Counted from the stretch's first letter, positions 7,758 through 15,391 are shown. The stretch: 23,666 nucleotides of DNA from JANLSE01 sp038214135 (GCA_038214135.1 JBBQSD010000098.1:1-23666); one strand, 5' to 3'. The notes: generated by a model from the sequence alone, not told the origin. Numbers and translations: made by a program.

Positions 7758-8872
7758 TACCCGTGGGGCATCATCTCGACGCTCGCGCTCTGTGCTGCCG
7801 AGCGCTGGGCGGCGGCAATCACCTGATCGACCAACAGGCCATCCTGGAAACTGGGATTGGGGCTGCGCTGCTCGATATAGGCTCCCAGAAATTCCCGTAG
7901 CGATGCCAGATGCCAACCAATAACGCCCGTTGGCGTCTCGACATTTGGCAGGCTAGCGGCTGGGCGGGTGCGGCTCAGTGTTGCGATCCGCCGATCCCCA
8001 ATTGGCGCATTGGCCCCTTCCACAACACGTAGCCCATTTGGATCGCTGGCATCATAGATCAGTGTGCCATTTGTGCCATATGCCTCAATCCGAATATCAT
8101 CGCCAGCGCCAGGCACCAATTTAGAAACCTCGATACTGCCTATTCCCCCGCCAACTAGGCCGATCTGCAACCAGGCGACATCATCGCTCTCGACTGGTGT
8201 TGGTTTGCCATCTGGCCCTGGTCGTTCGCTGATTAGCGTGCGGGTGCGTGCCGAAACCCATGCAATCGGGCCAAACAGATGCAGGAGCATATCGATCATA
8301 TGTGAACCGAGATCGACAAGCACGCCGCTGCCTGGGCCATTAAACCGCCAGTAGATCGCACGGTCGCGCTTCAGATTGCTGGATCGATAGTAGCGCAGAT
8401 GGAAGCCAACGACATTGCCAAGCATGCCAGCGCCGATCAGCCGATGGGCCTCCTGGATCGCCGGAATCTGGCGGAAATGAAAGTTGATGCCGCTGATCAA
8501 GCCGTGTGCTGCAGCAGCAGTAACAATCGCCTGTGATTCCTCGGCGGTTGCGGCCAGTGGTTTCTCCCAGAATAATGCCTTGCCAGCGGCGATGGTTGCC
8601 AGCGCAATCTGGGCGTGATCGCCGGTTGGCGCACAGCAATCCACGATCTGCACTGCTGGGTGGGCGAGGAGTTCGCTGAGTTGTGTGGTTGTGAAAATAT
8701 TGCCGAGTTCACGCTGGGCACGAGCTGCCGATTCTGGGCTGGCAGTGAGTACCGCGACAATCCGGGTGGCTGGTAGTTCTGGGTATACCAGTGGTAGCAT
8801 CTGGCAACACAGCGCGTGGATACGCCCAATACCGCCATAGCCAACCAGTCCAATACCAATCTCTGTTGCCAT
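7757..8872 (-). CDS. Gfo/Idh/MocA-family NAD(P)-dependent oxidoreductase
   Basis: The protein is 371 aa. The N-terminal Rossmann motif is GYGGIG at residues 11-16. The family's Glu-Lys-Pro motif is present at 103-105 (FWEKPLAATAEES). The C-terminal half has the alpha/beta dimerisation and substrate domain with GSHMIDMLLHLFG at around 195-210. Family members oxidise or reduce sugars, inositols or similar cyclic substrates; the substrate here cannot be read from sequence. The start at 8872 has AAGGA just upstream on the minus strand. The gene stands alone, convergent with the HD-GYP gene. Nothing nearby suggests a pathway, though the ThuA family (also in this window, but 5 kb away on the other strand) is often found with MocA-type dehydrogenases. 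Confidence 0.9.
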   Translation of the reverse strand: MATEIGIGLVGYGGIGRIHALCCQMLPLVYPELPATRIVAVLTASPESAARAQRELGNIFTTTQLSELLAHPAVQIVDCCAPTGDHAQIALATIAAGKALFWEKPLAATAEESQAIVTAAAAHGLISGINFHFRQIPAIQEAHRLIGAGMLGNVVGFHLRYYRSSNLKRDRAIYWRFNGPGSGVLVDLGSHMIDMLLHLFGPIAWVSARTRTLISERPGPDGKPTPVESDDVAWLQIGLVGGGIGSIEVSKLVPGAGDDIRIEAYGTNGTLIYDASDPNGLRVVEGANAPIGDRRIATLSRTRPAASLPNVETPTGVIGWHLASLREFLGAYIEQRSPNPSFQDGLLVDQVIAAAQRSAAQSASVEMMPHG

Positions 8873-8916
8873 GACGCATCCTTATCTCTATGCATCCGCA
8901 CATGGATAGACACAAA

Positions 8917-8982
8917 ATTATCCGCAGTAGGGGCGTATCGTATGCGCCCAAACATAACGCATACGCCCTATATTATCCGCAG
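8917..8982. mobile_element. Miniature palindromic insertion with 11-bp flanking direct repeats
   Basis: ATTATCCGCAG occurs at 8917-8927 and again at 8972-8982. Between them is a 44-bp segment whose ends form imperfect inverted repeats: TAGGGGCGTATCG on the left, and TAGGGCGTATGCG as the reverse complement of the right end. Removing the segment and one repeat leaves a continuous ATCCGCAGATTTACGCAG-type sequence. The arrangement resembles insertion of a tiny non-coding element with a target-site duplication. No coding capacity exists. Confidence 0.5.
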
Positions 8983-9004
8983 ATTTACGCAGATGACGCA
9001 GATT
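8975..9004. repeat. Dispersed ATCCGCAG-type repeat
   Basis: The sequence reads as three staggered CGCAGAT units (ATCCGCAGATT, TACGCAGAT, GACGCAGATT). This kind of sequence occurs as a dispersed intergenic repeat in many unrelated bacteria. It is placed upstream of the MocA-family gene, beside the 44-bp palindromic insertion. Confidence 0.55.
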
Positions 9005-9009
9005 TATAG

Positions 9010-9060
9010 GTTCTTGTTCCCTGGTTCTCTGGTTCTCAGCAGACGCGAGGCATCGCGTCG
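9010..9060. repeat. TGGTTCTC tandem repeat and GACGCGA hairpin
   Basis: Around 9010-9038 there are reiterated GGTTCTT/TGGTTCTC units, the reverse complement of the AGAACCA heptamer that is inserted inside bchH at 18643-18690. Directly after it, GACGCGA (9042-9048) and TCGCGTC (9053-9059) form a seven-base hairpin, which lies just past the stop of the minus-strand crtB remnant (9064) and could serve as its terminator. Confidence 0.6.
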
Positions 9061-9063
9061 CTA

Positions 9064-9532
9064 CTAACGGCTATTTTCCCGTTGCATTCTCCGCCACACA
9101 TTCCACAGAATGTGGAGCTTTCTACTCAGCGGAACACTTGCGCGCTGCGTAAAGACATTATAATCGTTTGCTTCGATCTTGTGCAGAATGGCGCGATAGA
9201 CTTCGGCAGCTGCCCCAATCGCCAGCCGACTATCCTCCTGCAGGAGTGCGATTCCAGGCCAGGCTTCCTCAGAGTTCATCAAAGGTCGCATAGCGATCAA
9301 CGCTCAGATCCATCGCAATTCCAGCCAGGATTTCATCGACGAGGCTGTGTGGAACATCATAGATGCGGCGCGTATCGCCCCACGTAACCAGAACGGGATG
9401 ATCGCATGTTGGCAGTGGTGCGCGAACCTTGGCAACCCAAGCCGCCAGATCGCTGGCTGCATCACCAACAGGGTGATCGACCGTATTGTCGCTGGTGCGG
9501 CAGATCGGCCAACAAATCTGCGGTATCGAGCG
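9064..9532 (-). pseudogene. Phytoene synthase (CrtB-like) pseudogene with internal deletion
   Basis: Two pieces of a squalene/phytoene synthase family protein are fused out of frame. The upstream piece (about 9510 down to 9272) encodes ICRTSDNTVDHPVGD, with the first Asp-rich motif DNTVD, and later LAGIAMDLSVDRYATFDEL. It then meets a TGA at 9269-9271. The downstream piece (9300-9064, another frame) encodes EEAWPGIALLQEDSRL, AAAEVYRAILHKIEANDYNVF and RRASVPLSRKL, the normal C-terminus. The stretch that should lie between them, with the second Asp-rich motif, is missing, an estimated 100 or more codons. The N-terminus before ICRTSDN is also eroded, with an in-frame stop at 9533-9535. The gene cannot make active enzyme. 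An intact crtB presumably lies elsewhere, since carotenoids are expected in this lineage. Confidence 0.85.
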
Positions 9533-9826
9533 CTAGGGACGTACGTTCGGCAGCGGGGCATAGAGCCACGCCATGCACGCCATGCACGCCATAGTGCTGA
9601 GACAATGTCACAATTCGTTCCTTCCCGCAATGAGATACATACATGATTGCATAAGTACTGTTTGGATGTCAAATAATCATCTTCTACGCACGTATTTCTT
9701 GTTATATTGATTTGTATAGCGATTGTATAGCATATTTAGATGTTTTGTGAATGTTATTGCGTGTGGTGTTGGCGATATTTCAAATGTACAATGTTTGTGA
9801 AGGCAAAGTAGAAGAATTGTCAATAA
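9533..9826. other. Gene-free, AT-rich region upstream of the BChl cluster
   Basis: No convincing gene is present. CACGCCATG is tandemly repeated three times at 9567-9593, the last copy with one change. From about 9640 the sequence becomes markedly AT-rich compared with the coding DNA around it. TTGTATAGC occurs at 9712-9720 and again at 9723-9731, an 11-bp period (one helical turn), and TTTGTGAA occurs at about 9743 and 9794. These repeats are candidate regulator sites for the cluster. Confidence 0.55.
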
Positions 9827-9855
9827 TTGCAACGATAGTGCTGCTATGCTATAAT
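9827..9855 (+). promoter_or_regulatory. Probable promoter of the bchN-led cluster
   Basis: TTGCAA (9827-9832) and a perfect TATAAT (9850-9855) are 17 bases apart, and the -10 is preceded by TGC as in an extended -10. Transcription would begin near 9862, leaving a leader of about 150 bases before the bchN ATG at 10013. That leader contains GGTGA (9902-9906) and TCACC (9925-9929) as an inverted pair. Confidence 0.65.
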
Positions 9856-10012
9856 CTCGACACATAAGCAGCATTTTACTTTTAATACTATATTTCGATC
9901 TGGTGACAAAGAGGTAACCCACCGATCACCAAAGCATGTTGATACATGTTTGTTTGCGTATACGTTTTTTCTTCTATATATGTAGTGCCGAGCTAGAACT
10001 ACAGAGGGCATT

Positions 10013-11275
10013 ATGGCGAGCGTTATTGTCAAAGAGGACGGACTCTACCACAGTTTCTGTGGGCTGACCTGTGTTGGCTGGTTGTACCAGAAGATCAAGG
10101 ATAGCTTCTTTCTCATTCTTGGCACGCATACCTGTGCACATCTTTTACAGACGGCAATGGGCGTAATGATCTTCGCACGCCCGCGCTTTGGTGTTGCCCT
10201 GATCGAGGAGGAAGATCTCTCGAAGAGCCAGCCAGAGATCGAGGCACTGATTGCCGAAATAAAGGCTGATCACCATCCATCGGTGATCTTCCTGCTCTCC
10301 TCCTGCACCCCAGAGGTCATGAAGGTTGAGTTTCAGGGTTTGGCCGATAGCCTGAGCAAGCCTGAGCTACCTGTGTTGTTTGTGCCAGCCAGTGGTTTGG
10401 AATATACCTTCAGCCAGGCCGAGGATTCGGTGTTGCAGGCGCTGGTTGATTTCTGCCCACCTGCCGCACCAGATGATCGCCGGGTCGTGTTCCTTGGCTC
10501 GGTCAATGATGCGATTGCCGATGATTTTGCGCTTGAAGCAGCTCGGCTTGGTATTCCAGTTGCTGGGTTCTTGCCGGCCACACATTTTAATGAAATGCCA
10601 CCAATCGGGCCAGGAACCATTCTGGCACCATTACAACCATACCTTGCGAAGGTTGCTGGCCGGATCGCCCGTGAGCGCGGTGCGACGGTACTATCATCGC
10701 TGTTTCCACTGGGGCCGGATGGAACGCGGGCCTTCTGGGAGGATCTAGCGAAGGCATTTGGCATCACTGTTGATCTCTCGGCGCGCGAGGCCCAGGCATG
10801 GGCACGCATGCGTGAACATACCGATCTGCTGCGTGGCAAACGGGTTCTGTTCACCGCCGATAACCTGATGGAACTGCCGTTGGCGCGCTTCCTCAAGGCA
10901 TGTGGCTGCGAAATTATTGAGTGCAGCACAACCTATATTAATAAGCGCTTCCATGCCCGTGAACTGGCCGCGCTGGATGGCATACGGGTTGTTGAGCAGC
11001 CCAACTTTGATCGGCAGCTCCAGACGATTGCCGAGGAACGCCCTGATCTGGTGATTAGCGCCTTAGCAACCACCAACCCGTTGATTGGTCAGGGTGTGGT
11101 GGCGAAATGGAGCACCGAGTTTGCCTTCATGCCAATTCATGGATGGAGTGGTGCAGCAACACTGGCTGGCATGTTCACGCGGGCCATTCGCCGCCATGCA
11201 CTGCTTGATCCGCTTGATGATCCCGTATGGAGCGCAGGCTTGATGCCGGGTGTGATACCGCTGGTGGTGAAGTAG
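10013..11275 (+). CDS. bchN: Light-independent protochlorophyllide reductase subunit N
   Basis: BchN (420 aa) forms the catalytic heterotetramer NB2 of dark-operative protochlorophyllide reductase with BchB. It takes electrons from BchL and reduces the C17=C18 double bond of ring D. Three cysteines in the expected places hold the NB [4Fe-4S] cluster: Cys16 (SFCGLTC), Cys41 (GTHTCAH) and Cys98 (LLSSCTPEVMK). The fourth ligand is the Asp of BchB. The sequence is full length and uninterrupted. The start has AGAGGG a few bases upstream. It is the first gene of the co-directional BChl cluster, behind an AT-rich promoter region. It is separated from bchB by a 199-base repeat element rather than being tightly coupled to it. 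The complex is oxygen-sensitive, which contrasts with the O2-requiring AcsF in the same cluster. Confidence 0.96.
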   Translation: MASVIVKEDGLYHSFCGLTCVGWLYQKIKDSFFLILGTHTCAHLLQTAMGVMIFARPRFGVALIEEEDLSKSQPEIEALIAEIKADHHPSVIFLLSSCTPEVMKVEFQGLADSLSKPELPVLFVPASGLEYTFSQAEDSVLQALVDFCPPAAPDDRRVVFLGSVNDAIADDFALEAARLGIPVAGFLPATHFNEMPPIGPGTILAPLQPYLAKVAGRIARERGATVLSSLFPLGPDGTRAFWEDLAKAFGITVDLSAREAQAWARMREHTDLLRGKRVLFTADNLMELPLARFLKACGCEIIECSTTYINKRFHARELAALDGIRVVEQPNFDRQLQTIAEERPDLVISALATTNPLIGQGVVAKWSTEFAFMPIHGWSGAATLAGMFTRAIRRHALLDPLDDPVWSAGLMPGVIPLVVK

Positions 11276-11281
11276 TCGAGC

Positions 11282-11458
11282 TAGCTTTCAGCCATCAGCC
11301 GTCAGCTTTTTTGGTGCAAGCGGATGTTTTCGGTAACTATAACCTCTGTTGCCAAACAAGCACCTATTGTTTGAGAGCTGAGAGCTGAGAGCTGAGAGCT
11401 GAGAGCTGAGAGCTGAGAGCTGAGAGCTGAGAGCTGAGAGCTGAGAGCTGAGAGCTGA
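11282..11458. repeat. Heptamer-armed intergenic element, copy B, with a (GAGAGCT)12 tract
   Basis: The left arm is TTTCAGC, CATCAGC, CGTCAGC (11286-11306), starting 10 bases after the bchN stop. A T run and a core nearly identical to copy A follow, including the hairpin CAAACAA-GCACCTA-TTGTTTG. The right arm is twelve perfect GAGAGCT units (11373-11456) that end 18 bases before the bchB ATG. The arms are complementary, with G-U wobble allowed. Confidence 0.92.
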
Positions 11459-11474
11459 ATACGACGAGGAACAT

Positions 11475-13109
11475 ATGCGATTAGCACTGTGGATGTATGA
11501 AGGAACTGCCCATCATGGGGTTGGGCGGATCGCCAATAGCATGCAAAAGGTTCATGCGGTGTTTCACGCACCACAGGGCGATGACTATATCAACCCGATT
11601 TTTGCCATGCTGGAGCGCACGCCTGCCTTCCCACAAATGACGACCAGCGTTGTCAGTGGGCGCGATCTCTCGCAGGGTACGATTCGTTTGCCAGAAACGC
11701 TGCGCCAGGTTGAGGCCAAGTTACATCCCGAACTGATTGTGATCTGTTCGAGTTGTAGCACGATCTTGCTTCAGGAAGATCTGCAGACGGTGGCCGATAG
11801 CGCTGGAACCGATGCTGAAGTGTTTGTGTATGATGCAAACCCGTATCGCATGCAGGAGATAACGGCTGCCGAGGGATTGTTCACCGAGCTTGTCAAGCGC
11901 TATGCGCGCCCGCAGCCACTGACAGAACGGCCAAGCGTGAATATCATTGGCCCGGCATCGCTTGGCTTCCATGTTCGTGTGGATCTGATCTGTTTGCGGC
12001 GGATGCTGAACACGCTGGGTATTCAACTGAATGTTGTTGCGCCATTGGGTGCCAGCCTTGCAGACATCGCCCGCCTGCCATCGGCCTGGGTGAATATTGC
12101 ACCATATCGCGAGTTGGGTTTCCTTGGCACGCAATATCTCGAAGAACAGTTTGGTACTCCAGTGATTGCCGATGCGCCGATTGGGGTGCAGGGAACCTTG
12201 CGCTGGCTGCGCCAACTTGTCGAAACCCTGAGTGAGATTGGCATGCATGCTGGCTATACCGGAGCACCAATTCGCATTCCACCATTAACCCAGTTCTCTC
12301 TGGATGGCATGAGCGCGCCGAGCGGGGTGCCCTGGTTTGCCCGTACTGCCGATATGGAAACGTTTAGCAGCAAACGGGCATTTGTGTTTGGCAATGCAAC
12401 CCATACAGTGGGTGTCACCAAGTTTCTGCGCGATGAATTGGGCATGCAGATCGCTGGCGCTGGGACATACCTGAAGAATCAGGCCAGTTGGGTTCGCGAA
12501 CAGTTGGCTGGCTATCTACCAGATGATGATGTCAGCGGGCCGGCTGGCTTGCTCGTCACAGATCGGTTTCAGGAGGTTGCGGCGCGGATCGAACAACTAC
12601 GGCCTGAGCTGGTGTGTGGCACGCAGATGGAACGCCATGCCTGCCGTAAGTTGGATCTGCCATGCATGGTGATTGCGCCACCAACCCATATCGAGAACCA
12701 TCTGCTGGCCTATCGGCCATTTTTGGGGTTTGATGGAGCCGATGTGATTGCCGATGAAGTCTATACCACTGCGACACTCGGCATGGAAAAGCATCTGATT
12801 GATCTATTTGGCGATGCTGGCCTGGAATATACCACGCCCGCGGAACCGGTAGACACAGTGACAGGAGAATCTCCTGACGAGGTGACCGGGCGACACGCTG
12901 ACACGGTGACAGATTCACCCGATCACCATGTCAGTATGTCACCTGTTCAAGTGGTTTGGACTTCCGAGGCGCAGGGGATGTTGAAGAAGATCCCGTTCTT
13001 TGTGCGTGGGCGGGTGCAGCAGAAGATTGAGCGCTACGCATCCGAACATGGGATCGCATCGATTACGAGTGATGTGGTGCTCGAAGCCAAAGAGGCCACG
13101 GGGGGCTAG
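11475..13109 (+). CDS. bchB: Light-independent protochlorophyllide reductase subunit B
   Basis: BchB (544 aa) pairs with BchN. Asp36, the unusual aspartate ligand of the NB cluster, is present in APQGDDYINPIF. VICSSCSTILLQEDL (about residues 89-103) and NQASWVREQLAGYLPDD match the family. The C-terminal PCP-red domain begins near residue 491 (VQVVWTSEAQGMLKKIPFFVRG). It is joined to the nitrogenase-like body by a 34-residue linker (457-490) rich in D, T, V and S, encoded by imperfect GACACNGTGACAG repeats. That linker is probably derived from an intergenic repeat and is not part of the fold. ATG 11475 has GAGGA four bases upstream. The stop at 13107-13109 is one base before the bciB ATG, so translation of the two is probably coupled. 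Confidence 0.96.
   Translation: MRLALWMYEGTAHHGVGRIANSMQKVHAVFHAPQGDDYINPIFAMLERTPAFPQMTTSVVSGRDLSQGTIRLPETLRQVEAKLHPELIVICSSCSTILLQEDLQTVADSAGTDAEVFVYDANPYRMQEITAAEGLFTELVKRYARPQPLTERPSVNIIGPASLGFHVRVDLICLRRMLNTLGIQLNVVAPLGASLADIARLPSAWVNIAPYRELGFLGTQYLEEQFGTPVIADAPIGVQGTLRWLRQLVETLSEIGMHAGYTGAPIRIPPLTQFSLDGMSAPSGVPWFARTADMETFSSKRAFVFGNATHTVGVTKFLRDELGMQIAGAGTYLKNQASWVREQLAGYLPDDDVSGPAGLLVTDRFQEVAARIEQLRPELVCGTQMERHACRKLDLPCMVIAPPTHIENHLLAYRPFLGFDGADVIADEVYTTATLGMEKHLIDLFGDAGLEYTTPAEPVDTVTGESPDEVTGRHADTVTDSPDHHVSMSPVQVVWTSEAQGMLKKIPFFVRGRVQQKIERYASEHGIASITSDVVLEAKEATGG
12843..12944 (+). repeat. GTGACAG-type repeat forming an in-frame linker in bchB
   Basis: GACACAGTGACAG and GACACGGTGACAG occur about 45 bases apart, with GAGGTGACC between them. 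Inverted forms (GTCAGTATGTCACC) close the segment, so it has the same inverted-arm design as the intergenic elements. It encodes residues 457-490 of BchB. Confidence 0.6.
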
Positions 13110-13110
13110 G

Positions 13111-14376
13111 ATGGCAGTTGCCGCAGCCGAACCATTTCATATCACGCTAGAAGCCCAGCATGTACGGCTGAAGGGCCGCCCAAAGCTATGTAGCGATTGC
13201 GGTGTGTGTAGCAGCTCTGCTCGGCCACTGATGGCCCGTTCGTGCGTATTTGTACACAACCAGAGCGAGCAGATTGAGCTGCAATTACACGGGCGCAACC
13301 GCCGCGATGGTGATGAACTGGTGTTGGGTGTGCATCGGGCGATCCATGTGGCGCGCATGGCGCAACCAGTCGCTGGTGCCCAATGGAGTGGGATCGTCAG
13401 TTCGCTTGGCGCATTATTGCTTGAGCGCGGGATTGTTGATGGCGTGATTGCCACGCGGGCGGTTCCAGGGACGCGCTATGCGCCGCAGCCGTTTCTGGCG
13501 CGTACCCCAGCCGAAATCCTGGAGAGCCGTGGCAACAAGCCCTGCATTTCGCCAAACCTGGAGATGCTGGACGAGGTGCGGGCGGCGGGATTGAAGCGGA
13601 TTGCGTTCATTGGGGTTGGTTGCCATGTGCATGCACTGCGGGCCATGCAGGCCGAACTGGGCCTTGAAAAGCTGTATGTAATTGGCATTCCCTGCACCGA
13701 TAATACAACCTACCCGGATCTGATGCGATTTCTGAAGGTCGTCTCGCGTTCACCCGAGACGGTTGTTCACCACGAGTTCATGCAGGATTTTCGGGTCTGG
13801 CTGACCCACGAAGACGGCAGTATCGAGAAGGTCAATTTCATTGATCTTGATGTTGGCGAGCTTGGGGGGCAAACAGCTATCTTCCCATCGGCATGCCTTT
13901 CGTGCTTCGATTACCAGAATACGTTATCCGATATCACGATTGGGTATCTTGGGGCACCATTGGGCTGGCAATGGCTGTTGGTGCGAACCGAACTTGGTGA
14001 GGAGTTGTTTGAGTTGATCCGGCCATTCCTGACATTCTCGGAGTTGATGGAGCGCGGCAATCGGCGCGCTGGTATGCGTGCCTATATTCGGATGCTGAAG
14101 AACCCACCAAAGCGCCCGCCGGCGATGGTTCGCACGATGGTTGCCGGGTTGCAGCGCTGGCGCGGGCCGAAGGGCGTTGAGTTTGCGCGCAGCGTGATCG
14201 AGATGAAGCTACTACGTAACCTGCAATTTGTTCGTGAGCGCTTCCCTAAACTTGAGCGGCGGATTATTCCGGCGCATGTGTATCGGGCGCTGGCCCCCTA
14301 TGCCGATGCCTATGAGCAGACGTTTGGGCGGCCATTGGCACCACAAGAGGAACCCGTGCAGATCTCGCGTCGGTGA
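13111..14376 (+). CDS. bciB: 3,8-divinyl protochlorophyllide a 8-vinyl reductase, ferredoxin type (BciB/FrhB family)
   Basis: The protein of 421 aa belongs to the F420-hydrogenase beta subunit (FrhB) family, which includes BciB. BciB uses ferredoxin, FAD and [4Fe-4S] clusters to reduce the 8-vinyl group of divinyl (proto)chlorophyllide. The Cys-rich N-terminus has Cys27, Cys30 and Cys33 in KLCSDCGVC and another Cys in MARSC. Further conserved cysteines lie in GVGCHVHALR, IPCTDNT and SACLSCFDYQN, the last characteristic of the FrhB C-terminal domain. ATG 13111 is one base after the bchB stop and was preferred over upstream in-frame starts inside bchB. Its position between bchB and bchL, whose products act on the same porphyrin pool, supports the BciB call over a genuine F420 enzyme. 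No BciA-type enzyme is in the window. Confidence 0.9.
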   Translation: MAVAAAEPFHITLEAQHVRLKGRPKLCSDCGVCSSSARPLMARSCVFVHNQSEQIELQLHGRNRRDGDELVLGVHRAIHVARMAQPVAGAQWSGIVSSLGALLLERGIVDGVIATRAVPGTRYAPQPFLARTPAEILESRGNKPCISPNLEMLDEVRAAGLKRIAFIGVGCHVHALRAMQAELGLEKLYVIGIPCTDNTTYPDLMRFLKVVSRSPETVVHHEFMQDFRVWLTHEDGSIEKVNFIDLDVGELGGQTAIFPSACLSCFDYQNTLSDITIGYLGAPLGWQWLLVRTELGEELFELIRPFLTFSELMERGNRRAGMRAYIRMLKNPPKRPPAMVRTMVAGLQRWRGPKGVEFARSVIEMKLLRNLQFVRERFPKLERRIIPAHVYRALAPYADAYEQTFGRPLAPQEEPVQISRR

Positions 14377-14412
14377 CAGATGCGTCGTAGGTATTTGCCT
14401 AGGAGGCATAAC

Positions 14413-14418
14413 AAGGAG
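14413..14418 (+). promoter_or_regulatory. Ribosome binding site that decides the bchL start
   Basis: AAGGAG lies seven bases before ATG 14426, which gives the conserved MGLILAVYGKGG start. A second ATG at 14421 is in another frame and too close. The longer in-frame extension back to 14228 overlaps bciB and lacks family similarity. Confidence 0.75.
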
Positions 14419-14425
14419 CGATGAT

Positions 14426-15247
14426 ATGGGACTGATTCTCGCAGTCTATGGCAAGGGCGGTATTGGCAAAAGCACCACGAGCGCAAACCTCTCGGCAGCG
14501 CTGGCCCTCAAAGGGATGAAGGTGCTGCAAATCGGGTGCGACCCGAAGCACGACAGTACCTTCCCGCTGACGGGCTATTTACAGAATACCGTGATCGATG
14601 TGCTTGAGAAGGTCGATTTCCATATTGAGGAAGTTGATGTCGATGATGTCGTCAAACATGGCTTTGGTGGTGTCGACACGCTTGAATCGGGTGGTCCACC
14701 GGCTGGCAGCGGCTGTGGTGGCTATGTGGTTGGCGAGACCGTCAAGCTCCTGCAAGAGTTTGGTCTGTATACCAAATACGATGTAATCGTCTTCGACGTG
14801 TTGGGCGATGTTGTCTGCGGTGGCTTTTCGGCCCCGCTGAACTATGCCGATCTTGGCATTATTATCGCCTGCAACGATTTTGATAGCATCTTTGCAGCCA
14901 ACCGATTGTGCCTGGCTGTCAAGCAGAAAAGCGCTCGACATAAGGTCAAGCTGGCTGGAATCATCGCCAATCGTGTCGATTATGATCATGGTGGTGGAAC
15001 AGCATTGCTTGATCAGTTTGCTGAGGCTGTTAATACGCAATTGATTGGCAAGGTACCATATCACGATCTGATCCGCCGTTCGCGTCTGGCCGGTAAGACC
15101 CTGTTCGAGATGGAGGGCGAGGGCAAAGAATTATGCACCAAGCCGTTCACCGACATGGCCGATTATTTGATGGATGGGCCACTATCGAGTGTTCCGAAAC
15201 CATACCATGATCGTGAGATCTTTAATGTGATCGGTGGGTGGAGGTAA
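14426..15247 (+). CDS. bchL: Light-independent protochlorophyllide reductase ATP-binding protein L
   Basis: BchL (273 aa) is the NifH-like homodimer that hydrolyses ATP and passes electrons to BchNB. Walker A is GKGGIGKST at residues 9-17. The two ligands of the inter-subunit [4Fe-4S] cluster are Cys97 (SGCGGY) and Cys131 (VVCGGF), the numbering known for BchL. The nucleotide switch FDVLGD (123-128) is intact and length is normal. It lies 49 bases after bciB with AAGGAG upstream. The stop is followed at once by a run of TAGCCGA-type heptamers, then a spacer of about 150 bases before bchM, so part of the transcription may end or be processed here. Confidence 0.97.
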   Translation: MGLILAVYGKGGIGKSTTSANLSAALALKGMKVLQIGCDPKHDSTFPLTGYLQNTVIDVLEKVDFHIEEVDVDDVVKHGFGGVDTLESGGPPAGSGCGGYVVGETVKLLQEFGLYTKYDVIVFDVLGDVVCGGFSAPLNYADLGIIIACNDFDSIFAANRLCLAVKQKSARHKVKLAGIIANRVDYDHGGGTALLDQFAEAVNTQLIGKVPYHDLIRRSRLAGKTLFEMEGEGKELCTKPFTDMADYLMDGPLSSVPKPYHDREIFNVIGGWR

Positions 15248-15254
15248 CGAGTAA

Positions 15255-15286
15255 TAGCCGATAATCGATAGACCGATAGCCGATAG
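15255..15286 (+). repeat. TAGCCGA-family heptamer repeat after bchL
   Basis: TAGCCGA, TAATCGA, TAGACCGA and TAGCCGA follow each other from seven bases after the bchL stop. No inverted right arm is apparent, but a C- and G-rich block with GGGAGAGGG (15310-15318) and a short hairpin follow before bchM. Confidence 0.7.
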
Positions 15287-15370
15287 TTCATGCCTCACCC
15301 CGCCCCGATTGGGAGAGGGAAACCAATAATTGAGGGCGCAGGATGCTGAAGAATGCTCTCTGGCGGGAGA

Positions 15371-15391
15371 TTGAGGGCTGCAAGCCCTCAA
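15371..15391 (+). promoter_or_regulatory. Hairpin immediately upstream of bchM
   Basis: TTGAGGGCT (15371-15379) pairs perfectly with AGCCCTCAA (15383-15391) around GCA. Its 3' foot is 11 bases before the bchM ATG, next to the weak ribosome site AGAGA. It could limit translation of bchM or end transcripts coming from bchL, though no T tract follows. Confidence 0.45.

Noticed and set aside
9064..9532. HpnC/HpnD-type squalene pathway enzyme instead of CrtB
   Set aside because: The C-terminal RRASVPLSRKL and NDYNVF stretches fit phytoene synthases better, although with half of the protein missing it cannot be excluded.
9304..9672. Minus-strand 122-aa open frame starting MTSKQYLC
   Set aside because: The crtB homology in this interval is in another frame; this frame is Arg/Trp-rich and without family character.
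11373..11456. Possible CRISPR or minisatellite protein-coding repeat in (GAGAGCT)12
   Set aside because: Unit length is 7 with no spacers, and it lies between stop and start codons of bchN and bchB.
13111..14376. Genuine coenzyme F420 hydrogenase beta subunit
   Set aside because: The protein is of the same family, but the position between bchB and bchL and the lack of hydrogenase genes favour BciB.
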